DNA from: an uncultured Lachnospiraceae bacterium
GTDB lineage: Bacteria > Bacillota > Clostridia > Lachnospirales > Lachnospiraceae
NCBI GenBank assembly: GCA_902797785.1
Contig: CADBUD010000051.1
Coordinates: 1-25,614, forward strand
Direction of reading: 5' to 3'
Length of the DNA: 25,614 bases
Of the stretch, positions 7,861-14,000 are shown piece by piece (the first letter of the stretch is position 1; each line of letters begins with the position of its first letter). The notes under the pieces are model-generated. The model had not been told where the DNA came from and did not search any database. It was given only the letters and a program-made list of their open reading frames with translations. The position numbers and the translations under genes are program-made.

Positions 7861-7905
7861 CTGTTCATCAATACCACGCAAAATGGTGATTTTATTTATG
7901 AACAG
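7861..7905 (-). promoter_or_regulatory. Hairpin in the scfB leader
   Basis: CTGTTCAT (7861-7868) and ATGAACAG (7898-7905) are perfect inverted repeats. Inside, ACCA/TGGT can add an inner stem. It lies about 50 bases upstream of the scfB ATG and downstream of the terminator-like hairpin. It could stabilise or regulate the scfB message; the function is unknown. Confidence 0.35.
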
Positions 7906-7935
7906 TCCCTAACCATCTTTGTTTTCTCATGACAT

Positions 7936-7965
7936 TAAAAAACGGAAACACTCCAGCGTGCTTCC
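7936..7965 (-). terminator. Intrinsic terminator/attenuator between scfA and scfB
   Basis: On the minus strand, GGAAGCAC-gctgga-GTGTTTCC (8 pairs, one G-U) is followed by GTTTTTT. It lies 37 bases after the scfA stop and about 130 bases before the scfB start. Partial read-through would give more precursor message than enzyme message. Confidence 0.7.
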
Positions 7966-8002
7966 CCATCATATCCATGCCATGACGCACTGTTCCCCGG
8001 GT

Positions 8003-8143
8003 CTATCTATTCTCGCAACTCTGATTTCCCACGGTACAAGATGTCTTACAGGCTGACTGACAAGATGTCTGGCACTCTCCACATCCGCCTTTTTTCATGG
8101 ACTCTTTTAAATTTCTTGTCTGCAAGGTTTTAATATGCTTCAT
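8003..8143 (-). CDS. scfA: SCIFF ranthipeptide precursor (six cysteines in forty-five)
   Basis: A 46-codon gene, easily missed for its length. The protein starts MKHIKTLQTRNLKESMKKGG and ends with a Cys-rich core: C21, C24, C28, C32, C36 and C43. The core contains CGEC, CQTSCQSACKTSC and the end TVGNQSCENR. The six cysteines and the MKHIKT leader are the signature of the SCIFF family. The maturase scfB converts selected Cys/acceptor pairs to thioethers; Thr residues at 26, 34 and 37 are candidate acceptors, and by recall of the characterised clostridial homologue a Cys32-Thr37 pair fits. AAAAAGGAGG lies 7 bases before the ATG. A perfect TATAAT (minus strand) lies about 60 bases upstream. The biological role of the mature peptide is not settled in the family; signalling has been suggested. 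Confidence 0.95.
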   Translation of the reverse strand: MKHIKTLQTRNLKESMKKGGCGECQTSCQSACKTSCTVGNQSCENR

Positions 8144-8203
8144 GATTCTTCCTCCTTTTTCTTCTCCTTACTCTTTTGGGCTGAAAAACCCAATTACTTA
8201 ACG

Positions 8204-8209
8204 ATTATA
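8204..8209 (-). promoter_or_regulatory. -10 box of the scfA promoter
   Basis: Perfect TATAAT on the minus strand, preceded by a TGTGA context (TG two bases upstream, near extended -10). The -35 region is only T-rich. A start near 8197 gives a leader of about 54 bases that includes a small TTGGG/CCCAA hairpin (8177-8193). Confidence 0.5.
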
Positions 8210-8263
8210 TCACAGTGTTTCTGAAAAAAAAAGTGTTTTTTCATACTTTTTCTTCTTTCTTCA

Positions 8264-8269
8264 TATAAT
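8264..8269 (+). promoter_or_regulatory. -10 box for the divergent membrane-protein gene
   Basis: Perfect TATAAT on the plus strand in ttcaTATAATtta, 34 bases before the ATG at 8303. No good -35 at the right spacing. It is back to back with the scfA -10, so the two divergent genes share a compact control region of about 160 bases. Confidence 0.4.
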
Positions 8270-8302
8270 TTAGTAACAAATGTTTTTTGAGGTGCTCAAA
8301 CG

Positions 8303-8674
8303 ATGCGATTCCGTTCTATTCTTTCCCCTGTTTCCTCCCTGTTCAAGAATCTGCTGATCTCCTATCTCACTACCTTTCTCCTCCTGCTGCTTTTTTCTTT
8401 TCTGATGTTAAAAACAAAGCCCTCTCTGTCAATGGTTTCCATTGGCATTCTTGTCATTTATTTTCTTTCCTGCTTCTTAGGCGGATTTCTTATCGGGAAG
8501 CAGAAAAAAGAGCGAAAGTTTCTCTGGGGCTTTTGTGTCGGGAGTTCTTATTTTCTACTTCTGGTTCTGCTTTCCCTGCTCTTTCATCATGCACTGCAGG
8601 GTGATGCTTCCAATTTTGCTACCACTGCACTTCTCTGCCTCGGAAGCGGCACACTGGGTGGAATGCTGAGCTGA
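8303..8674 (+). CDS. Small four-helix membrane protein, TIGR04086-like
   Basis: A 123-residue protein with four hydrophobic helices, at about residues 14-35, 41-64, 74-94 and 106-123. The second helix region ends FLGGFLIGKQKKERKFLWG, and the protein ends CLGSGTLGGMLS. The size, topology and place beside a SCIFF precursor match the TIGR04086 family, a Clostridia protein of unknown function often found with scfA/scfB. The family call rests on context and these features, not on an alignment. GAGGTG lies 8 bases before the ATG. Unlike the co-directional arrangement I expect, it is divergent from scfA here. It ends just before a strong bidirectional terminator. Confidence 0.7.
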   Translation: MRFRSILSPVSSLFKNLLISYLTTFLLLLLFSFLMLKTKPSLSMVSIGILVIYFLSCFLGGFLIGKQKKERKFLWGFCVGSSYFLLLVLLSLLFHHALQGDASNFATTALLCLGSGTLGGMLS

Positions 8675-8693
8675 GGCTTTTCTCTTCTTATTA

Positions 8694-8730
8694 AAAAAAG
8701 AGCGGATGTCTATATCATCCGCTCTTTTTT
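8694..8730. terminator. Bidirectional intrinsic terminator
   Basis: AAAAAAGAGCGGATG-tctatat-CATCCGCTCTTTTTT is a perfect 15-bp stem with A and T tracts on both sides. It serves the plus-strand membrane-protein gene and the minus-strand GH127 gene, which converge here. Confidence 0.92.
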
Positions 8731-8731
8731 C

Positions 8732-8763
8732 TTAAGAACTGCTTTTATTAAGAACTGCTCTTA
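8732..8763. repeat. Two-copy 16-bp tandem repeat
   Basis: TTAAGAACTGCTTTTA is followed directly by TTAAGAACTGCTCTTA (15/16 identical). It lies between the terminator and the GH127 stop codon and is probably a local slippage duplication. Confidence 0.8.
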
Positions 8764-8767
8764 TCTT

Positions 8768-11700
8768 TTATTTCTTTTTAATCTGGATCTTTTTCTTTTT
8801 CGAAACAGTACCAGCTTTGACAGTAACGGTCACTGTTCCGGTCTTCTTTTTCGCCTTCAGTGTTGCTGTCTTTCCTTTTGCCTTTAAGGTCGCAAGCTTC
8901 TTAGACTTTTTATCCAAAGACCACTTAATGGTTCCCTTAAAGTTCTTTACCTTGGCGGTCAGCTTGATGGATTTACCTTTTTTCACCTTGGTCTTTCCGG
9001 AAATCGTTACGCTCGGCTTCTTAACGGTAATCGTGCAGGTCGCTTTGATCTTGCTATTTTCCTTGCTGACTACAGTCACTACAGCCTTTCCGTTTTTCTT
9101 GGCCGTGATTTTTCCCTTTTGTGTCACGGAAACAATGCTTGACTTATCCACCTTAAAGGTAACGTCTTTATTCGTCGCATTTGCCGGTGTGAATTTAACT
9201 GTCAGGATCGCTGTCTGTCCAATGACCATGGATTTTGTCTTTGATGATAACGCAATGGATTTCAGTGCCGTTGTCGTTTGCTCACTATTTGGTCCCGGAT
9301 TTGGATTCGGATCTGAATCTGTCTGCTGCTGTGGTGTCTCATCACTCTTAAGAATCTTTAAGGTATAGTCCTTTGATGTCTCATGGTCTTCTGCATATGC
9401 CTTTAACTGAATCGTCGTTTCCTGTCCGCTCAGCTCAATCTTCTTTGCCTGAGTTTCATTTACAAGAACTCCATCCATATAAAGCAATCCGCAGGTATCC
9501 TCTAATTCTGCTTTGACCTTCACCTGTCCTGTCGTTGTCGGTACGGTAATAGTAAAGGTATCGTCTTTGGACGTAACGGTTCCTATATCTGAGGTCACTT
9601 TTTTGATGCCGGCATTTTTGCTATACTCCGTGCTGGTATAAGCCGAGGTACTCAGTCTGGCTGAATCTTCACCATCAGCTCCGGTAAAGGAGATTCGAAG
9701 AACGTCACGTTTTTCCGTGATTCCTGTTGTTGCATTTGTATGATCGATTGTCTCAGCCTGTGCTACAAGATCTGCTGGAATCTCGTATTTTACAGAATAC
9801 TTTTCTTCTGAACCGGCATAATCTAATTTTGTTGTGCCAATGACCGCATTTCCGACCTTGATAATCATGGTCTTTCCATTATCTTCCTTTAAATACTGAC
9901 AGGTCAGATAGTTTTTCTTGGTCTTGTCCACCTTGAACAGATAGGAAAAGCTTCCGCCGGCTTTTGCGTAACGAGTCAGGGCACTCATATCTCCCACAGA
10001 GCCGTTCCCTGTTTCTTCCATATTTGGATAGGTCGTGGCATTTCCTTCGGTCTGCTGTCCATAACCAATTCCCACACCATCCAGATAAACATGTTGATCT
10101 CTGTTCGTCTTCTTTGCGTTTAAGATGTTTTCCTGAACCTTTGCAGGATCATCTCCGGTAAACAGCCAATATACACCATATCTCTGCTCATGAATTCGAT
10201 AGTATGGAACAAAGTTCAATGTACCATCATAATCTGTTCCATTTAAGGTAAAGGACAGGGCATTGTCATCCTTCACAAGATATTCTGTAATGTTTTCAAT
10301 GTAATCTGAAACAGAAGTTCCCTCTACTGCCAGAGTCTCTGTCGTCAATGTTGCCAGATTGGAGGTTCCTCCATAGTTTCCGGAAAGCTTCATTTCCTGT
10401 CCATTGACAATCTTGTAATCTGCAACATCGCACTGTACTCCAATCTGATGTGTCGTCATCTTGTCGTCTGTTCCAAGCTGTGCTGCCAGAACGACTGGTC
10501 CATACTTGAATCCATACACGACTCCCGGATTATCCGGAAGGGTATAGGCGCGAATGGTCATCGGAATCGTCATTTCAATGACATCGTTATTTTTCCATTC
10601 TCTGTTGACAGAAACATAGCCATTGCTTTCTGTTACATTTACTACTGTTCCATTGACGGTAATCTTTGCGGAACCGCTGATCCAGTCAGGAACTCTAAAA
10701 CGAAGATCCAATTTTGCACTGGTCTTTCCATTCAGAAGACTGACGGTGAACTTTGCACTGTCTGTTTCCGGAATCTTTGTTTCCTGTTTCAGTTTGATAT
10801 TTCCTTCTGCCCAGGTCACTTCAGAGCTTACATACTGGTTCACGATCAGCTTATCTGTACCTGAAGTATAGTAGAAGCCGTCACCCAGCTTGGTAAAGTT
10901 CTCGAGTCCTGTTCCGGTACAGCACCAGAAATAGTTCTTTTCCACATCCGGATTACAGTATACTTTCCAAAGACCTGTTGCCATCGGCTGGAAGTAGGTC
11001 GTCATTCCGGTCTCTTCATTAATTGATGCCATGATGGCATTGGTAAAGGTCGTATCGTAATAATCTGCGTATTTCTTGTCTCCGGTCAACAGGAATAACA
11101 TTCTGGAAAATTTCAGCATGTTATGAGTATTACAGGTCTCATTATTGGCATTGCTCCGCTCTCTGTCCAGAATATCATCTGCACCAAAGAACTCACACTC
11201 ACTATTTCCTCCTGTAATATAGGTATGATGTGTCGTTACATAATCAAAAAATGCTTCTGCATACTCTAAATATTTCTCCGCATCATCTTCTCCCGGCTCG
11301 CCATTTAACGCCAGATAGTGGTTTAAGGCACCGATGAATTTTGGAATCGTACAGTTCGCATGCTTTCCATTGATGACATTTTTTGCGGATCCATTGATCT
11401 TATCGCTCTTCATGACAGCTTCAAACAGGGAATCCTCATCAAATTTCTTTCCTGCCGCAGCAAAATGATCATAATCGGAATATCCGGCCGCCTTTGCGCA
11501 TTTATAAAGCTCGAACAAGCAGTCATTCATTCCGCCATACTCTTTCCCCAACACTCTGGATTTGATCTGATCGGTCCATGTGCTGGTTCTCTGATATACC
11601 CACTCGCCCAATTTTTCCGCAACATCAAGTGCCTGAGTATTTCCGGTATATTCATAGGTTGCTACCAGACCATTCAAGATTTTATGCATTGTATACCATG

Positions 11701-13228
11701 GTACCCACGTATCTCCTGAAGCCTTTCCTTCCATAATATCGAACTGGATCTCCATATTGGTCTTGCTGACGGTCTTTTTGTCACCAAAGATATATCCTGT
11801 TCCGTATTTTTCCTGACAATCTGCCAAAGACTCTACTAAATAGTTGAGTCGGTCGGAGATGGTCTTTTGATCTGCTCCTACTTCATCTCCATATCCATTT
11901 GCGACTGCCTGCGCAACAGCGGACAAATAATGTCCCAAAGTATGCCCTGCAATCTGAGAATCCTCCCATCCACTATAGGATTTTGTCGCACCTTTTCCAT
12001 CTCCGTCGAAATCGAACTGAGAGGAAATATCATCTGCCGTATATCCGGCGGTCAGGCGGAAATTGTAGAGAAGACGATCCGGATCGAAAGTATTTAAGAA
12101 ATCCACATCCTTTTTGGCTGCCTGATTATAGTAATCATCCAGAATCTCTACCTTATCCAAATCAAATGCTGACAAATCAGAAATATCACTCTGAGCCAAT
12201 ACTACGACATTGAATTTCTTTTCTTTTGAAACTTCCCCGGAGCGAATCGTCGCTGTCAACGTCACCTTGGCATCAGCAGAGCCTGCCTTCGGTCTGGTAA
12301 CAGCACCTGTACTGGAAATCACAGATTCATTCGAGCTCACCCATGTAATCTCACTTCCGTTTACACCTTTTGACGGAAGGGAAATGTTATCTGAAATCTG
12401 GGTTCCTTCCAAGGTCAGTGCTGCGTAGTCATTGGTTACCTTTGTTTCATCCTGATTTGCTTCTGCTTCTTTTTCTTCTTCGGTTTTTTCTCTATGCTCT
12501 TTAATTAAAATGTAACAGACATTGATCGCACGATTTTCAACACCATCTCCGCTGGAAGCACGCAAATTTACCGTCAGGTCTCCATCTTTGACCTCTACTG
12601 TCGCTGTCGCCGGCTTGAGATTGATGATGTTGTCTGACATTTCCTCGCCAGAGGCAATCCTTATCTTGCTGTCTTTGTTATAATTTACATATACCTCCGG
12701 TGCTTCGGAACAGTTCCATGGGTCAGTACAGAATACGCTGACATCATAGGTGCCATTCTCCAGCTCGAACTGATAGTCCAGATAACGCTCTGCAATACCT
12801 TTTTCATATTGGTTCTTGGTGTAACGATTCGACTTTGTCTTGTCAACATCAGTGTTTGCCGTATTTTCCTCATATGGCCAGGTGTTATCGGTAAATGCTC
12901 CTCCACAGCCACTGGTTCCATTTTTGAGAGGGTCTGATATCGTATCCACGATTCCCCACTTATAGCCTGTCGCCGCATCTTTCCCATAGACCTGATCCGT
13001 GACACTGTTGTGCGTTCCCAGCTGATCCCCTGCGGAAACGGTATCCACGACATAGTCTCCACAATCCACAAAGTAGACAATCGTTTTGTCCGGTCGGTCG
13101 GCCGGTGTCGCTGCCTTTGCTGTCAGGTCGAGTCCCGGAATCCCCGACGGAAAGCTTGTGACACAAAGTGCCGCTGCCAGAAATGAGGCTGCTGCCTTTT
13201 TGGCAATTTTTTTCATTCCTTTCCTCAT
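8768..13228 (-). CDS. Secreted GH127-family beta-L-arabinofuranosidase with Ig-like domains
   Basis: 1486 residues from the chosen ATG. The signal peptide has a Lys-rich start, hydrophobic core and LTAKAA cleavage-like end near residue 40. Then come a malectin/CBM-like beta region (about 50-245), a bacterial Ig-like domain (about 265-345), the DUF1680/GH127 catalytic (alpha/alpha)6 region (about 355-790), further beta domains including a second carbohydrate-binding-like region (about 1045-1190), a cadherin-like segment, a Pro/Asn linker, and two C-terminal BIG2-type Ig domains ending in a Lys-rich tail. The GH127 catalytic/zinc residues are present: E697 and C699 in NETCN, and C769-C770 in FWCCTGTG. 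It likely removes arabinofuranose from plant glycans. No LPXTG anchor or SLH domain is seen. The frame extends to a TTG at 13258, but AAAAAGGAG 9 bases before 13228 decides the start. It is an orphan, with no transporter or regulator beside it. Confidence 0.87.
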   Translation of the reverse strand: MRKGMKKIAKKAAASFLAAALCVTSFPSGIPGLDLTAKAATPADRPDKTIVYFVDCGDYVVDTVSAGDQLGTHNSVTDQVYGKDAATGYKWGIVDTISDPLKNGTSGCGGAFTDNTWPYEENTANTDVDKTKSNRYTKNQYEKGIAERYLDYQFELENGTYDVSVFCTDPWNCSEAPEVYVNYNKDSKIRIASGEEMSDNIINLKPATATVEVKDGDLTVNLRASSGDGVENRAINVCYILIKEHREKTEEEKEAEANQDETKVTNDYAALTLEGTQISDNISLPSKGVNGSEITWVSSNESVISSTGAVTRPKAGSADAKVTLTATIRSGEVSKEKKFNVVVLAQSDISDLSAFDLDKVEILDDYYNQAAKKDVDFLNTFDPDRLLYNFRLTAGYTADDISSQFDFDGDGKGATKSYSGWEDSQIAGHTLGHYLSAVAQAVANGYGDEVGADQKTISDRLNYLVESLADCQEKYGTGYIFGDKKTVSKTNMEIQFDIMEGKASGDTWVPWYTMHKILNGLVATYEYTGNTQALDVAEKLGEWVYQRTSTWTDQIKSRVLGKEYGGMNDCLFELYKCAKAAGYSDYDHFAAAGKKFDEDSLFEAVMKSDKINGSAKNVINGKHANCTIPKFIGALNHYLALNGEPGEDDAEKYLEYAEAFFDYVTTHHTYITGGNSECEFFGADDILDRERSNANNETCNTHNMLKFSRMLFLLTGDKKYADYYDTTFTNAIMASINEETGMTTYFQPMATGLWKVYCNPDVEKNYFWCCTGTGLENFTKLGDGFYYTSGTDKLIVNQYVSSEVTWAEGNIKLKQETKIPETDSAKFTVSLLNGKTSAKLDLRFRVPDWISGSAKITVNGTVVNVTESNGYVSVNREWKNNDVIEMTIPMTIRAYTLPDNPGVVYGFKYGPVVLAAQLGTDDKMTTHQIGVQCDVADYKIVNGQEMKLSGNYGGTSNLATLTTETLAVEGTSVSDYIENITEYLVKDDNALSFTLNGTDYDGTLNFVPYYRIHEQRYGVYWLFTGDDPAKVQENILNAKKTNRDQHVYLDGVGIGYGQQTEGNATTYPNMEETGNGSVGDMSALTRYAKAGGSFSYLFKVDKTKKNYLTCQYLKEDNGKTMIIKVGNAVIGTTKLDYAGSEEKYSVKYEIPADLVAQAETIDHTNATTGITEKRDVLRISFTGADGEDSARLSTSAYTSTEYSKNAGIKKVTSDIGTVTSKDDTFTITVPTTTGQVKVKAELEDTCGLLYMDGVLVNETQAKKIELSGQETTIQLKAYAEDHETSKDYTLKILKSDETPQQQTDSDPNPNPGPNSEQTTTALKSIALSSKTKSMVIGQTAILTVKFTPANATNKDVTFKVDKSSIVSVTQKGKITAKKNGKAVVTVVSKENSKIKATCTITVKKPSVTISGKTKVKKGKSIKLTAKVKNFKGTIKWSLDKKSKKLATLKAKGKTATLKAKKKTGTVTVTVKAGTVSKKKKIQIKKK

Positions 13229-13334
13229 TGTTACATTCTCCTTTTTCATTATTTGCAATTTCTGCTTTTCTGCCGATCCATTTCCCCTAAGTCACGATGT
13301 TTCTTTTCATCTACTATTCACAACAAGAGAATTT

Positions 13335-13476
13335 GATGATGTCGAGATCACAAGGCTTTTCACGCCTTGTGATCTTTGCGCAAAAATCCGGAGGGACAAG
13401 CTCGCTTGTCCCTCCGGATTTTTGTACAAAGTGCACATGCAATTTCATCGCATGGCACTTTTACCCCAACATCATT
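13335..13476. repeat. Compound palindromic repeat, family A copy 2, in the GH127 leader
   Basis: The ends are GATGATGTCGAG.. (13335) and, on the minus strand from 13476, AATGATGTTGGGGTAAAAG, which match the family A ends at 1260-1324. The inside holds three hairpins in a row: GATCACAAGGC/GCCTTGTGATC (13346-13374), a 21-bp perfect stem (13381-13424), and AAAGTGC.CATGC/GCATGGCACTTT (13428-13461). It has no coding capacity. Confidence 0.65.
13381..13424. terminator. 21-bp perfect hairpin with A/T flanks inside the GH127 5' leader
   Basis: The arm CAAAAATCCGGAGGGACAAG (13381-13400) pairs perfectly with its complement ending at 13424, ending in TTTTTG on either strand. In form it is a bidirectional intrinsic terminator. 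It lies between the GH127 promoter (13560-13588) and the GH127 start (13228), so full termination would silence the gene; partial termination or attenuation is possible. Confidence 0.6.
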
Positions 13477-13559
13477 TGATAAATAGTAACAAATTTTCGA
13501 AAAAAATTTATGAATTTTAAGGAAACAATGAATATCTGGTTCAAAAATTGCATATTATC

Positions 13560-13588
13560 AATATAACATTGTTCTAAATTAAAGTCAA
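13560..13588 (-). promoter_or_regulatory. Promoter of the GH127 gene
   Basis: On the minus strand, TTGACT (13588-13583), a 17-base spacer, and TATATT (13565-13560), in a very AT-rich context. This is the best sigmaA-like match upstream of the gene. It leaves a leader of about 325 bases that contains the compound hairpin repeat. Confidence 0.65.
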
Positions 13589-13617
13589 TTTATATCTTCT
13601 GTTTTTGTTATATTCAT

Positions 13618-13677
13618 GTTACTATTCACAGCCGTTATCCCGCAAGGTATTTTCATGCGTTTTTTTGCACACCGAAG
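13618..13677 (+). repeat. Partial copy of dispersed repeat family B
   Basis: It begins GTTACTATTCACAGCCG, matching the minus strand of the right end of the element at 16642-16827 through TATCtCGCAAGtATTTTCA-like sequence. It then continues ATTTTCATGCGTTTTTTTGC, then ACACCG, which matches the minus strand of the window's last 30 bases. It thus bridges the two other partial copies. Confidence 0.65.
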
Positions 13678-13685
13678 ACGATATT

Positions 13686-13865
13686 TTATCCACATTTTCC
13701 ACATCCCCATGTTAATAACTTTTATGACCTATATCTTGTGTATTTTTTATTTTCTGCCTCCTGTCAAGACGATATCCTGATTTTTTCAGAAAAGTTATTC
13801 ACATTTTTCACAAGCTTATCCACTTTTCTTCTAAATCTTTCCACTTTTTAACGGAGTTATTCACA
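13686..13865 (+). other. Cluster of DnaA boxes
   Basis: All on the plus strand: TTATCCACA, the perfect consensus (13686-13694); TTTTCCACA (13695-13703); TTATTCACA (13795-13803); TTTTTCACA (13804-13812); TTATCCACT (13816-13824); and TTATTCACA (13857-13865). The surroundings are AT-rich. No dnaA or dnaN gene lies in the window, and flanking genes on both sides run in one direction, so this is unlikely to be the main origin. A DnaA-binding or titration cluster is the better reading. Confidence 0.5.
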
Positions 13866-13883
13866 AGCGTAGGGCACATATTC

Positions 13884-13933
13884 ATTAACGAAAACCGCTG
13901 CCGGTTTTCGCTAACGATATAAAATGATGCGCA
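13884..13933 (-). repeat. Dispersed hairpin repeat family C, copy 2
   Basis: The minus strand reads TGCGCATCATTTTATATCG followed by a GTTAGCGAAAACCG/CGGTTTTCGTTAA hairpin. It is about 90% identical to 6339-6388 in the opposite orientation. It lies directly beyond the terminator of the EAL gene. Confidence 0.7.
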
Positions 13934-13973
13934 AAAAAGAGCTTCTTATGTGCAAGCACACCGAAGCTCTTTT
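13933..13973 (-). terminator. Intrinsic terminator of the GGDEF/EAL gene
   Basis: On the minus strand, AAAAGAGCTTC and GAAGCTCTTTT form a perfect 11-bp stem, followed by two more Ts. The loop contains TGTGCTTGCACA. It starts 28 bases after the stop codon. Confidence 0.8.
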
Positions 13974-14000
13974 CTTCATCTAATCAATCATGAAACAAAA

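Noticed and set aside
7809..7877. Upstream extension of scfB from the GTG at 7877
   Set aside because: It starts with GTG without a clear ribosome binding site and runs through a hairpin; maturases of this family begin with the MIHQF-type sequence.
8732..8763. The short tandem repeat as a CRISPR or iteron remnant
   Set aside because: Only two directly adjacent 16-bp units with no spacers; local duplication is sufficient.
8817..9368. A 183-residue hydrophobic plus-strand open frame
   Set aside because: It is the antisense of the Lys/Thr/Val-rich BIG2 region of the GH127 gene, which produces Phe/Val-rich shadow translations.
13686..13865. The DnaA-box cluster as the chromosomal origin
   Set aside because: No dnaA, dnaN, rpmH or recF gene is nearby, and genes on both sides are transcribed in the same direction instead of away from the site.
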